DNA from: an uncultured Flavobacteriales bacterium
Lineage (GTDB): Bacteria; Bacteroidota; Bacteroidia; Flavobacteriales_D; Sanyastnellaceae
Direction of reading: 5' to 3'
Assembly (NCBI GenBank): GCA_937974555.1
Contig: CALJKR010000063.1
Coordinates: forward strand, 8,726 to 72,725
Length of the DNA stretch: 64,000 nucleotides
Part shown: piece after piece, positions 36,749 to 45,528 of the stretch
Numbering within the stretch: position 1 is the stretch's first letter
How the letters are laid out: every line of letters begins with the position of its first letter
The notes under the pieces: model-generated
The model's database searches: none
Told to the model about the DNA's origin: nothing
Seen by the model: only the letters and a program-made list of their open reading frames with translations
Translations under genes and position numbers: made by a program

Positions 36749-37572
36749 TATACAGCTACTTCATGATCGCGCAAAGCGTCATTGAGGGAAGTTTTTAAAT
36801 CAGTACTCTCTTTTCTTTTTCCTATAATCAGCGCACAAGGCACACCGTATTCACCCGCCGCAAAAGTTTTGGGGTAGGTACCGGGAATCACCACACTACG
36901 CTCCGGAACTTCACCTACATAAATCACAGGCTCATCACCAGATACATCGATAATCTTGGTGGACTTGGTTAAGACCACATTGGCACCCAGCACCGCTTCT
37001 TTGCGCACACGAACACCTTCTACCACTATGCATCTTGAACCAATAAAACAACCATCTTCGATGATCACCGGCGCCGCTTGAAGCGGTTCCAAGACACCTC
37101 CAATACCCACGCCACCGCTCAAGTGTACATCTTTTCCTATCTGCGCACAAGACCCCACCGTGGCCCAGGTATCCACCATGGTGCCATTGCCCACATAGGC
37201 TCCAATGTTGACATAGCTCGGCATCATGATCACCCCTGGCGCCAAGAAAGCCCCATAGCGTGCCACCGCATGGGGAACCACGCGAACCCCCAATGCAGCG
37301 TAATCCCGCTTCAAAGCCATCTTGTCATGAAACTCCATCGGACCTGCTTCCAAAGTTTCCATTTTGCGAATAGGGAAATACATCACCACCGCTTTCTTCA
37401 CCCATTCGTTCACCTGCCAATCCCCATTTTCCAAGGGCTCTGCGACACGCAATCGACCTTTGTCTATTTCCTCAATCACCCACTCTATGGCTGAAACCGT
37501 TGCTGGCGCCTGTAGCAAACTTCTGTCTGCCCAAGCCTTTTCTATGGTGCTTTGTATAGCTTCGCGATTCAT
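36748..37572 (-). CDS. dapD: 2,3,4,5-tetrahydropyridine-2,6-dicarboxylate N-succinyltransferase
   Basis: 274 residues, the same length as well-known DapD. The left-handed beta-helix of hexapeptide repeats is clear (APGVIMMPSYVNIGAYVG, IGKDVHLSGGVGIGGVLEP, IEDGCFIGSRCIVVEG). It succinylates tetrahydrodipicolinate in the lysine/meso-diaminopimelate pathway, supplying peptidoglycan precursors. It is divergent from ruvX with only 32 bp between start codons. First gene of a minus-strand operon dapD-GT9-GSCFA-M1-FAH. Confidence 0.97.
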   Translation of the reverse strand: MNREAIQSTIEKAWADRSLLQAPATVSAIEWVIEEIDKGRLRVAEPLENGDWQVNEWVKKAVVMYFPIRKMETLEAGPMEFHDKMALKRDYAALGVRVVPHAVARYGAFLAPGVIMMPSYVNIGAYVGNGTMVDTWATVGSCAQIGKDVHLSGGVGIGGVLEPLQAAPVIIEDGCFIGSRCIVVEGVRVRKEAVLGANVVLTKSTKIIDVSGDEPVIYVGEVPERSVVIPGTYPKTFAAGEYGVPCALIIGKRKESTDLKTSLNDALRDHEVAV

Positions 37573-37579
37573 CTCTTTG

Positions 37580-37596
37580 TATTTTGGTCAAAAATA
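37580..37596. promoter_or_regulatory. Overlapping divergent promoter boxes for dapD and ruvX
   Basis: On the minus strand TATTTTTG (37589-37596) is a perfect TAnnTTTG box 16 nt before dapD. On the plus strand TATTTTGG (37580-37587) is a near-match 17 nt before ruvX. Both fit in the 32 bp between the ATGs, so each -33 element would lie inside the other gene's coding region. Confidence 0.45.
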
Positions 37597-37604
37597 CGAA
37601 CAGC

Positions 37605-38009
37605 ATGGGAAGATTGGTTGCCATAGATTACGGAGAAAAAAGATGCGGCATCGCAGAGACGGATGATTTGAAAATGATCGCCTCCCCCTTGACCACCGTA
37701 TCCCCACAAGAGGTATTGGCCTTTCTTCAACAATACCATCAAAAGCACACCATCGAAGCGCTGATTTTGGGAGAAGCCAAATACCTCAATGGCCAAGCCT
37801 CCCAAACCACCCAACAGCAAATGGTTTTTCAAGAAAAATTACAAAAGCAATTTCCTGAAATACCCATCCACCGTATCAATGAGATGTTCACCAGTAAAAT
37901 GGCCAGCCAAGCCATCTTGATGGGCGGCGCCTCTAAAAAACAACGTGCGGACAAAGGCCTGGTGGATGCAGTAAGCGCCGCTTTGCTGCTTCAATCCTAC
38001 TTGGGATAA
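37605..38009 (+). CDS. ruvX: RuvX/YqgF Holliday-junction resolvase-like nuclease
   Basis: 134 residues from the ATG at 37605; an upstream TTG at 37584 is rejected because it would include the promoter box. RNase H-like motifs: IDYGEKRCGIAETDD at the start, then ALILGEAKYLNG, and the C-terminal KGLVDAVSAALLLQSYL. Members process pre-16S rRNA 5' ends and have been proposed as Holliday-junction resolvases. Length is normal. Confidence 0.9.
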   Translation: MGRLVAIDYGEKRCGIAETDDLKMIASPLTTVSPQEVLAFLQQYHQKHTIEALILGEAKYLNGQASQTTQQQMVFQEKLQKQFPEIPIHRINEMFTSKMASQAILMGGASKKQRADKGLVDAVSAALLLQSYLG

Positions 38010-38039
38010 ATTAACTTCCATCCCAAAAGTGCCTTTGAT

Positions 38040-38047
38040 TATCTTTG
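38040..38047 (+). promoter_or_regulatory. Promoter -7 box TATCTTTG just before bamD
   Basis: A perfect TAnnTTTG match ending 6 nt before the bamD ATG. It predicts a very short or absent 5' leader. Confidence 0.45.
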
Positions 38048-38053
38048 TGACCC

Positions 38054-38851
38054 ATGAAAAAAACCAGTCTTTTTCTTTTAGCGCTTGTCTTGGCTTTCAG
38101 CAGTTGTACCGAGTACAACAAAATCTTGAAAGAAAAAGACATGAACAAAAAGTTTGAGGCTGCGGTGAAGTACTACCAAGAAGGAGAATGTCACAAGGCA
38201 TTGCCCCTGCTGGAGGAGTTGCAAGGGCCCACACGCGGTAGTTCAATATCTGAAGATGTGCAATACTATTTTGCGATGACCAACTTCTGCATCAAAGATT
38301 ATGTGATGGCAGGTTACTTCTTGAAATCGTTTGCCAAGAACTATCCCCGACATGCCAAAGCAGAAGAGTGTCTTTTTAAATCCGCCTATTGCAGTTTCCA
38401 ATTGAGCCCCGATTACACTTTGGATCAAACCGACACCCACCAAGCAATCAATGATTTTCAATATTTCTTGGATAAATACCCCACTTCTGTTTTGAAAGAC
38501 TCCGCCAATGTATTGGTCGGCGCGTTGAATCATAAGTTGGAGAAAAAAGACTTTGAAAACGCCAAGTTGTTTGTCAAAACCCAACGTTACAAGGCAGGTT
38601 CCATTGCCCTTAAGCAATTCATACAGAAATATCCAACCTCTCAATACCGTGAGGAAGTGCAGTATTTGATTGTCAAAAGCAATTACCTGCTCGCTGAAGG
38701 AAGCATCGAATCAAAGAAATTGGAACGTTTTCGTGCAACTATAGAATCTTATGTTAACTTTGCAAATGCTTATCCGGAAAGTGAATGGTTAAAAACCGCT
38801 CAAGATTTCTTTGATAAGAGTGCCAAACAAATTGAAAAATTGACCCACTGA
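38054..38851 (+). CDS. bamD: Outer membrane assembly lipoprotein BamD
   Basis: 265 residues. Lipoprotein signal MKKTSLFLLALVLAFSSC (Cys18). TPR-like helices follow, with YYFAMTNFCIKDYVMAGYFL and SFAKNYPRHAKAEECLF, and the conserved FLDKYPTS and FIQKYPTS repeats typical of BamD/YfiO. It works with BamA to insert outer-membrane beta-barrels, including T9SS and TonB components. It is followed after 5 bp by rpoZ, an order I recall as common in Flavobacteriia. Confidence 0.94.
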   Translation: MKKTSLFLLALVLAFSSCTEYNKILKEKDMNKKFEAAVKYYQEGECHKALPLLEELQGPTRGSSISEDVQYYFAMTNFCIKDYVMAGYFLKSFAKNYPRHAKAEECLFKSAYCSFQLSPDYTLDQTDTHQAINDFQYFLDKYPTSVLKDSANVLVGALNHKLEKKDFENAKLFVKTQRYKAGSIALKQFIQKYPTSQYREEVQYLIVKSNYLLAEGSIESKKLERFRATIESYVNFANAYPESEWLKTAQDFFDKSAKQIEKLTH

Positions 38852-38856
38852 TTGTT

Positions 38857-39195
38857 ATGAGTAAGTTTAAAACTACCAATGCGGAAAAGAGTACTGTAAC
38901 CCGCGATATGGACAAATTGTTTTCACAAGTTGATGGCAACTTGTTTGAAGCCATCGTTCTTCTATCTAAGCGTTCCAACCAAATTGGAAAAGAAATGAAA
39001 GAAGAATTAAGCCAAAAATTGGAAGAGTTCAGCTCATCAACAGACAATTTGGAAGAGGTATTTGAAAACCGCGAACAAATTGAAATTTCAAAGCACTATG
39101 AGAGAATGGCCAAGCCACATTCCATAGCAGTTCAGGAATTGGTTGACGGTGAAGTATACTGGAGATACCCAGATGCTGAAAACACCCAAGCATAA
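38857..39195 (+). CDS. rpoZ: RNA polymerase omega subunit, Bacteroidota type
   Basis: 112 residues. It matches the Bacteroidota omega family: NAEKSTVTRDMDKL near the start, IVLLSKRSNQIGKEMKEEL in the middle and VFENREQIEISKHYERM toward the end. It helps assemble RNA polymerase and may mediate (p)ppGpp effects, although the latter is known mainly in other phyla. It ends at a strong terminator and is co-transcribed with bamD. Confidence 0.88.
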   Translation: MSKFKTTNAEKSTVTRDMDKLFSQVDGNLFEAIVLLSKRSNQIGKEMKEELSQKLEEFSSSTDNLEEVFENREQIEISKHYERMAKPHSIAVQELVDGEVYWRYPDAENTQA

Positions 39196-39216
39196 TATTG
39201 ATTGACCTCAAGAAAG

Positions 39217-39247
39217 AAAGATGGCGCTTTAGCCATCTTTTTTTATT
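39217..39247 (+). terminator. Intrinsic terminator after rpoZ
   Basis: Stem AAAGATGGC (39217-39225) and GCCATCTTT (39232-39240) with loop GCTTTA and a T run. The following TATTTTAG (39244-39251) is a weak -7 box 4 nt before coaBC, so the terminator and next promoter overlap. Confidence 0.88.
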
Positions 39248-39255
39248 TTAGAACC

Positions 39256-40452
39256 ATGAAAGGGAAGAAAATTCTGGTAGGAGTTACGGGGAGCATTGCT
39301 TGCATCAAAACCACACAGTTGGTGAGGATGCTCGTTAAATCCGGGGCCGAGGTAAAAGTGGTGATGACCACGGCTGCCCAAGAGTTTATTCTTCCACTCA
39401 CTTTTGCCAGTCTCTCTGGAAATTCCGTTGTATCCGATTTTACCGAGAAAAAAGAAAGTGGTGAATGGACCAACCATGTGCATTGGGCCTTGTGGGCAGA
39501 TGCCATGATCATTGCCCCCTGTTCCGCACATACTTTGTCCAAGATGGCCACTGGCATGTGCGACAACTTTTTAATGGCGGTATACATGAGTACCCGATGC
39601 CCCATTTTTGTTGCACCGGCGATGGACCACGACATGTTTCTTCACGCGGGAACCCAAACCAATTTAGACAACTTGCAAAAAAGAGGACATCACGTACTCG
39701 CTCCGCAAGAAGGAAGCCTTGCCTCGGGATTGGATGGCAAAGGGAGAATGATGGAACCAGAGGACATTTTCAGTACCGTACTTCAATATTTTTCTCCCAA
39801 TCCCAAGTGGGAAGGAAAAAAAATCTTGATCACTGCCGGCCCTACCCATGAAGCGATAGACCCTGTTCGTTTTATTGGCAATCACAGCAGCGGAAAAATG
39901 GGATTTGCCTTGGCCGAAAGAGCCGCGGAAAGCGGTGCCGAGGTTGTTTTAATCACGGGCCCCACTGCCTTATCCATCCATCATCCCTTGGTACAAAGGA
40001 TTTCCGTAACCTCTGCCGATGAAATGGCTGCGGCATGTGAAATCCATTTCCCACATTGCCATGCGGCCATTCTAAGCGCAGCTGTGGCAGACTACAAGCC
40101 TGCTGCGGCAGCTGATCAAAAAATGAAGAAGAAAGACCAAGCCCTCACCATCGCTTTGGTTCCAACGATCGACATTGCACACACCTTGGGACAGAAAAAA
40201 CAAAGCCATCAACGCCTTGTTGGATTTGCCTTGGAAACGGAAAATTTATTGTCCAATGCCATGGACAAAATGACCCGTAAGAACTTTGACTTCATTGTTG
40301 CCAACTCCGCCTTGGGCAATCAAAGTGGGTTTGGTAAAGATGATAACACCGTGACAATTATTTATCCCGATTCTCGTTCTCTTGCTTTTGAGCCCATGCA
40401 CAAAACCAAAGTGGCCCAAGAAATACTCAACCAGCTATGCGAAATTTTATAA
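39256..40452 (+). CDS. coaBC: Bifunctional phosphopantothenoylcysteine decarboxylase/synthetase
   Basis: 398 residues from the ATG at 39256; the upstream frame from 39202 reads through the terminator hairpin and is rejected. CoaC half: KKILVGVTGSIACIK flavoprotein start, APCSAHTLSKMATGMCDN, and APAMDHDM (the usual PAMN loop has Asp). CoaB half: ITAGPTHEAIDPVRFIGNHS followed by SGKMG, and AAVADYKPA. It makes 4'-phosphopantetheine on the path to coenzyme A. Its last 16 bases overlap the porD start. Confidence 0.96.
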   Translation: MKGKKILVGVTGSIACIKTTQLVRMLVKSGAEVKVVMTTAAQEFILPLTFASLSGNSVVSDFTEKKESGEWTNHVHWALWADAMIIAPCSAHTLSKMATGMCDNFLMAVYMSTRCPIFVAPAMDHDMFLHAGTQTNLDNLQKRGHHVLAPQEGSLASGLDGKGRMMEPEDIFSTVLQYFSPNPKWEGKKILITAGPTHEAIDPVRFIGNHSSGKMGFALAERAAESGAEVVLITGPTALSIHHPLVQRISVTSADEMAAACEIHFPHCHAAILSAAVADYKPAAAADQKMKKKDQALTIALVPTIDIAHTLGQKKQSHQRLVGFALETENLLSNAMDKMTRKNFDFIVANSALGNQSGFGKDDNTVTIIYPDSRSLAFEPMHKTKVAQEILNQLCEIL

Positions 40453-41345
40453 TACTTATATCCTTCATTTGCATCACCTTGGTGCAGCCCTTTAAGGCTC
40501 TGAGCCAAGAGCTGAATTGCAATGTCACCATTATCCCACCCCGTGTGATTACTGGTGATGCGGAAGTTTTTAAAACAATGGAAGGGGTTATCGAAGAGTT
40601 TATCAATAACCGAAAATGGTCCAAAGAAAATTGGGATTCAAAAGAGAGAATTGATTGCTCCATTCAAATCACCATTGAGCAGCAAATCAACAACCGCTCA
40701 TTCAAAGGTTCGATTCAAGTAAGCAGCAGTCGTCCGGTGTACAACTCATCGTACAAAACAACCATGCTCAGCATCAACGATAAAAACTTTGAGTTCTCTT
40801 ACCAAGACAATTCCACCTTGCAATGGTCACAAGATCAACACCGTGACAACCTGACATCAGTAATTGCCTATTATGCCAATTTGATTCTGGCCATGGACTA
40901 CGATTCTTTTTCTTTGGAAGGGGGAACCGACCATTATCTGCTTTGTCAAACCATCGTCAACAACGCCCAAAACGCACCTGAGGAAGGATGGAAAGCCAAT
41001 CAAAAAGGACAACAAAATCGATATTGGATCATCGAGAATATCCTTTCTCAATCGTTCAAACCCCTGCGCGAAGCACTATACAACTATCATCGCCAAGGAT
41101 TGGATCTCTTGTATTTTGATATTGAAAAAGGAAGGAACAACATTGCATTGTCCTTGGAAGGACTGCGCGCCATTCATAAAATTCGCCCCTCCTCTTATAA
41201 CCTCCAGGTTTTCTTTTACGGAAAAGCCGATGAGATTACCCAAATTTTCAAACCCGCTCCCGTGCCAGTAAAACAACCTATCTATGAATTGTGCAAATTG
41301 GTAGATCCCGGTAACATTACCAAGTACGAGCGCATCATGAATTAA
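40437..41345 (+). CDS. porD: DUF4835 / T9SS protein PorD-like
   Basis: 302 residues, signal peptide to about residue 23 (FKALSQ). The mature start ELNCNVTIIPPRVITGDAEVF and the later SFSLEGGTDHYLLCQTIVNN and GWKANQKGQQNRYWIIENIL are hallmarks of the DUF4835 family, now named PorD in Bacteroidota annotation. PorD is associated with type IX secretion, but its molecular role is not settled. The 16-bp overlap with coaBC suggests coupling. It lies in the conserved order bamD-rpoZ-coaBC-porD-recN. Confidence 0.85.
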   Translation: MRNFIILISFICITLVQPFKALSQELNCNVTIIPPRVITGDAEVFKTMEGVIEEFINNRKWSKENWDSKERIDCSIQITIEQQINNRSFKGSIQVSSSRPVYNSSYKTTMLSINDKNFEFSYQDNSTLQWSQDQHRDNLTSVIAYYANLILAMDYDSFSLEGGTDHYLLCQTIVNNAQNAPEEGWKANQKGQQNRYWIIENILSQSFKPLREALYNYHRQGLDLLYFDIEKGRNNIALSLEGLRAIHKIRPSSYNLQVFFYGKADEITQIFKPAPVPVKQPIYELCKLVDPGNITKYERIMN

Positions 41346-41384
41346 TGCGAATTCATGCGCATAAATGCGCATAATTGCGAATAA
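41345..41384 (+). repeat. Four phased 10-bp repeats upstream of recN
   Basis: Four back-to-back units: ATGCGAATTC, ATGCGCATAA, ATGCGCATAA, TTGCGAATAA. Each contains TGCG at the same position, one per helical turn, and two contain the palindrome ATGCGCAT. The array begins at the porD stop codon and lies 30 bp before the recN promoter box. Confidence 0.75.
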
Positions 41385-41414
41385 CTCTTCGGGGCGAGTA
41401 AGCCCATTCCGCTT

Positions 41415-41422
41415 TATTTTCG
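41415..41422 (+). promoter_or_regulatory. Promoter -7 box TATTTTCG before recN
   Basis: TATTTTCG (TAnnTTYG) lies 15 nt before the recN GTG. An identical box precedes the LolD-like gene at 54539. Confidence 0.35.
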
Positions 41423-41437
41423 TCAAAAGTATTTGCC

Positions 41438-43087
41438 GTGCTTAAAAATATACGTGTCCAGAATTTTGCATTGATCGATCAGGCCGAATTGGCTTTCGAT
41501 GAAGGGTTTACTGTTATCACTGGGGAAACCGGAAGCGGTAAGTCCATCTTATTGGGAGCCATTGGGTTGCTTTTGGGACAACGAGCCGATGCCAAAATTT
41601 TTAGGAACAACGAACAAAAATGCGTCATTGAAGCCCAGTTCGAAATTCAAGGCAAATCATGGAAAGCTTTCTTCAAACAGCACGACTTGGACTGGGAAGA
41701 CCTTTTGACGATCAGAAGAGAGATATTGCCCACCGGGAAATCACGGTCGTTCATCAATGACACCCCTGTCAGTGTTTCTTTGCTCAAAGAAGCTGGACTA
41801 AGGCTCATCGACATCCACTCCCAACACGAGCAAAGCCTCATCGGGCAGCGCAGTTTTCAATTGGAAATATTGGATGCCATCGCCAAAAATGAAGAGCCCA
41901 TTGAAAGCTATGGGCAGTTGTTTAAGCAATGGCAAGCCTCCAAAAAAAGTCTAGAGGAGAAAAAACAATTGCAAGCCGAATGGAACGCCACGGCTGATTT
42001 CATCAAGTTTCAATTTGAAGAATTGGAACAATCCCCATTGGGAAAAATCCACATCAAAGAAGCTGAACAGCAAGTTGAAACTTTAGAAAATGCAGAAGAG
42101 ATTCAATCGGCATTGTCCAGCACCTTGGATATTTTGGATGGCCCCGATGGCGTTGGTGTTCGATTGCATCAAGCCCAACAAAATGTACAAAAGATCGCCA
42201 AGTTTGGAGATCAATGGGAGAGCATCGCGCAGCGAGTAAAGTCCCTAATGATTGAAATCAAAGACATTCATCAAGAAGTAGAAGGATTGGCCGAAAGTGC
42301 CCAAGCGGATCCACAGCGCCTGCATCAATTGCAAGAGCAATTGGGTGAGATCTACCGTCTGCAGCAGAAACATAGGGTCCAAGATCCAGAGGAGCTTTTG
42401 CAACTTCAAGAAAAATGGAATGAACAGTTGATGGGGCTTGGCAATGTAGAAGATGAGATTCTTCAACTCGAAAAAGAAATCGTCCTGCAATATCAGCAAA
42501 TTCAATCCGCAGGAAAAGTCATCCATGAGCGCCGATTGGAGGCTGGGCAAACATTGACTTCTGAGATGGCCCATTGGCTGAAACAGTTGTCCATGGAGCA
42601 TGCCCAAATACACGTCGATCTCAAGTGGATCGAACCCAAAATCGATGGGTGCAATGACATCGCCATATTATTTACAGCCAACAAGGGCATGACGCCGCAG
42701 GCCATTCAGCAAGCGGCCTCGGGTGGAGAAATCTCTCGGGTGATGTTGGCACTTAAAGCCGTGATGGCTTCGCGTCAGGCGCTTCCTGTAATGATCCTTG
42801 ACGAAATTGACCAAGGGGTCAGTGGGGATGTTGGATTAAAAATGGGACAGATTCTACAAAAATGTTCGGGTCAGATGCAAGTCATTGCAATCTCCCATTT
42901 GCCACAAGTAGCCTCAAAAGCCAACCATCATTTCAAAGTATACAAGGAGCACGGCGATACCCGAACCTTAACCAAGGTGCAAGCATTGGATGCGAAAAGT
43001 AGGATAATGGAAATCGCAGAGATGCTTAGTGGAAAAACACCCACCGCTGCTGCAATTGCCAATGCAGAGGAGCTATTAAAAGGCTAA
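41438..43087 (+). CDS. recN: DNA repair protein RecN
   Basis: 549 residues, the usual RecN length, with a GTG start. Walker A GETGSGKS (29-36) lies in the N-terminal head and QHEQSLIG nearby. Two coiled-coil arms of about 350 residues are Gln/Glu/Leu-rich. ASGGEISRVMLAL and VMILDEIDQGVSGDVG form the signature and Walker B of the C-terminal head. This SMC-like ATPase acts in double-strand-break repair. The 3' end overlaps the convergent TonB gene by 12 bp. A phased repeat upstream may regulate it. Confidence 0.96.
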   Translation: MLKNIRVQNFALIDQAELAFDEGFTVITGETGSGKSILLGAIGLLLGQRADAKIFRNNEQKCVIEAQFEIQGKSWKAFFKQHDLDWEDLLTIRREILPTGKSRSFINDTPVSVSLLKEAGLRLIDIHSQHEQSLIGQRSFQLEILDAIAKNEEPIESYGQLFKQWQASKKSLEEKKQLQAEWNATADFIKFQFEELEQSPLGKIHIKEAEQQVETLENAEEIQSALSSTLDILDGPDGVGVRLHQAQQNVQKIAKFGDQWESIAQRVKSLMIEIKDIHQEVEGLAESAQADPQRLHQLQEQLGEIYRLQQKHRVQDPEELLQLQEKWNEQLMGLGNVEDEILQLEKEIVLQYQQIQSAGKVIHERRLEAGQTLTSEMAHWLKQLSMEHAQIHVDLKWIEPKIDGCNDIAILFTANKGMTPQAIQQAASGGEISRVMLALKAVMASRQALPVMILDEIDQGVSGDVGLKMGQILQKCSGQMQVIAISHLPQVASKANHHFKVYKEHGDTRTLTKVQALDAKSRIMEIAEMLSGKTPTAAAIANAEELLKG

Positions 43088-45391
43088 CTCCATTCCAAAG
43101 GTGGGCATGATGGGCAACTGATCGGTACGCTTGGCTGTGATGCGATCGATGTAAAACACATTGGCACGGTTGTATGCGTTGGTCACGCCCAAGTTCCATT
43201 CCCAATTGAAACGCTCTCCTTTCAAGGTCTTCTTCAGGTTCAAATCCAAGCGGTGATAGTAAGGCAAACGGCCTCCATTCAACTGGGCAAATTGAATCCC
43301 CATTTCATTGGAATTGGCATAGACATAATCGGTACTGATGCCACCGGAGGTCAAGTTGGGTTGATAGTACCCTTGGGTTTGGGTGAAAGGCAAACCGCTT
43401 CCCAAATTCCAACGCGCTGAAAGTTCCCAATCGCGGTTCGTTCCCATTTTGTGTGTGGCCACAAAATTGATGTTGTGGCGACGATCAAACACCGGTGAAT
43501 ACCAGGTGAATCCATCCCAACGATCTACTTTCATGATGGAATAAACCAAATAGAAATATTGACGCTTGGTTTCGTATTTCATCACAATATCCGCCCCATA
43601 GGCACGACCCGTCTCCAAAATAAAATCTTTGCGCAACAACTCCGGTTTGTCTTGGTGGTCATTGTCATCCGGGAAAATTTTATTGCGGTTGATGTTCGTC
43701 AATTGACGGAAATCACGGTAGTACCCTTCGACATTTAAATTGAACGCATCGGTCACATCAAACTCCATCCCTACTACATAATGCAAAGCTCTTTGCAAGG
43801 AATTGCGAACCATTCTGGTTTGAAAATCAGGGGTGGTAAATTCATTTTGCAATTCTTCAGGTGCCGCCAAGAAACCATAGAATAAATTCACAACATCACG
43901 GTCAGAATTGGTCGCCATCAAATTCTGAGAATAGCGACCCGCAGCCAATTTCCAACGCAAACGCTCCGATTGACGGTATTTGAATCCAATACGGGGTTCT
44001 GGAGATACCACACCCAAAGAGCTATAATACTGCAAACGGAAACCCGGCTCCAAAATCCATTTCTTACGATTGATCTTGTACGTCACATAGCTGTTTAACT
44101 CGGTTGTATTCTGAGCCAAATCAACCTTAACCCCCAATGAGTTAAAAGTATTGTAGTTGGTAGAGAATCCCACCACTTCCATTCCGTAATTCAAAACATC
44201 ATCTTCGATATTGTATTTGAAATCCAAACCAAAGTTGAAGCTGGAGATTCCAGTTTCGCGGTTGGGGGTGTTCACCTCTTCCAACTTACAGTTGTAATCA
44301 GAGAAGGCAAAATTTCCGTTGATTAAAACCGTTGAACCTGAAGGAGCCACCACGAAATTTCCGCCAAATCCGTTGTTCTGCCATCCCAATTTGGATAAGC
44401 TTTGGTACTTGGTTACCGCGTCATTGAAAGAAAAACCAAACAAATTCAATTTACTACCCGTCGCTCCACCAAAAGAAACCTTACCATACATGTCGCGGTA
44501 GCGGAATGGCAATCCGTTGCCGTTATTTACATAAGGGTATACCGCCTTTGAAGATTGGTCCAAGTAAGAGTTCTTCATCGAGAAAACATAAGAAATACCA
44601 TTTCCTTTCTCCGTCAATTTCTTCAATGGACCCTCCAATAAAACCTTGGCGCCAAACGGATTTACACCCACACGCCCTGAATTTTTACGCTTGTTCCCAT
44701 CGCGTGTCGTAATGTCCATCACAGAGCTCAAACGACCGCCATATTGCGCATTGAAACCGCCCGTATAGACATCTGCTGTTGAGATGATGTCCGTATCAAA
44801 AACCGAAAACAAACCGATGCTGTGAAATGGATTGTAAATGATCATACCATCCAACAACACTTTATTTTGAACAGGACTTCCTCCGCGAACAAAGATCTGC
44901 CCCCCTTGGTCTCCTGTGCTTACAAAACCTGGAAGTACCGTTAAGTATTGCACGATATCCGTTTGTCCACCGATGGATGGGATTTTTTTGATGTCTTGAG
45001 AACGAATGGTCTCAGAGGAAATATTGACGTTGTTGATTTGATCCGCCTTGCGTGAATTGATCTCCAAAGTGGACATCTCCATTCCGTCTTTCTCTACCAT
45101 GTAATTTTTGGTCAACACCTGACCATTGACAATGGTAATGGCCTCCTTGATCGCCTTGAATTCCATTGAAATGATGACCAGATTGTAATTCCCTGCAGGG
45201 ACCTTGGTCAACGAATAGTACCCGGAATTGTCCGTGGTTCCTCCGTATTCAGTGCCCTCCAAACCAATGGTGATGGGAAACACAGGTTGCCCAGTCTCTT
45301 TGTCTTTGATAAATCCTCTTACCGATCCTTGCGCTACGGCCCATTGCGACAATGCAATGAATGATATTAAAAACAATAACTTTTTTGTCAT
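43076..45391 (-). CDS. TonB-dependent outer-membrane receptor
   Basis: 771 residues from the ATG at 45391, chosen for its signal peptide MTKKLLFLISFIALSQWAVAQ. Order: CarboxypepD_reg-like domain (GSVRGFIKDKETGQPVFPIT), plug (IKKIPSIGGQTDIVQYLTVLPGF, then GQIFVRGGSPVQNKVLLDG), barrel with long aromatic strands, ending GMELAF. No SusD or T9SS partner adjoins it. It imports an unknown ligand, possibly a metal chelate or small polymer, across the outer membrane. A TATATTCG box lies 21 nt upstream. Confidence 0.9.
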   Translation of the reverse strand: MTKKLLFLISFIALSQWAVAQGSVRGFIKDKETGQPVFPITIGLEGTEYGGTTDNSGYYSLTKVPAGNYNLVIISMEFKAIKEAITIVNGQVLTKNYMVEKDGMEMSTLEINSRKADQINNVNISSETIRSQDIKKIPSIGGQTDIVQYLTVLPGFVSTGDQGGQIFVRGGSPVQNKVLLDGMIIYNPFHSIGLFSVFDTDIISTADVYTGGFNAQYGGRLSSVMDITTRDGNKRKNSGRVGVNPFGAKVLLEGPLKKLTEKGNGISYVFSMKNSYLDQSSKAVYPYVNNGNGLPFRYRDMYGKVSFGGATGSKLNLFGFSFNDAVTKYQSLSKLGWQNNGFGGNFVVAPSGSTVLINGNFAFSDYNCKLEEVNTPNRETGISSFNFGLDFKYNIEDDVLNYGMEVVGFSTNYNTFNSLGVKVDLAQNTTELNSYVTYKINRKKWILEPGFRLQYYSSLGVVSPEPRIGFKYRQSERLRWKLAAGRYSQNLMATNSDRDVVNLFYGFLAAPEELQNEFTTPDFQTRMVRNSLQRALHYVVGMEFDVTDAFNLNVEGYYRDFRQLTNINRNKIFPDDNDHQDKPELLRKDFILETGRAYGADIVMKYETKRQYFYLVYSIMKVDRWDGFTWYSPVFDRRHNINFVATHKMGTNRDWELSARWNLGSGLPFTQTQGYYQPNLTSGGISTDYVYANSNEMGIQFAQLNGGRLPYYHRLDLNLKKTLKGERFNWEWNLGVTNAYNRANVFYIDRITAKRTDQLPIMPTFGMELAF

Positions 45392-45412
45392 CTCAATTTT
45401 CTCAGGTTCGTG

Positions 45413-45420
45413 CGAATATA
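45413..45420 (-). promoter_or_regulatory. Promoter -7 box TATATTCG before the TonB receptor
   Basis: A TAnnTTYG match on the minus strand 21 nt before the ATG at 45391. A plus-strand TAATTTTA (45446-45453) may serve the divergent TPR gene. Confidence 0.35.
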
Positions 45421-45528
45421 CAAAGAGCAAAGTCCAACCTTTGCGTAATTTTAAGTAATCAAGATACTTTTATCCAAGAAATGTTCTATTTTGGCATTGT
45501 TTTTAAGGACGAACAGAAAACTGACAAC

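Noticed and set aside
35990..36766. 258-codon plus-strand frame antisense to the GT9 gene
   Set aside because: No recognisable domain, and the opposite strand is a clear glycosyltransferase in an operon.
39202..39255. N-terminal extension of coaBC
   Set aside because: It crosses the rpoZ terminator hairpin; KKILVGVTG is the normal CoaC start.
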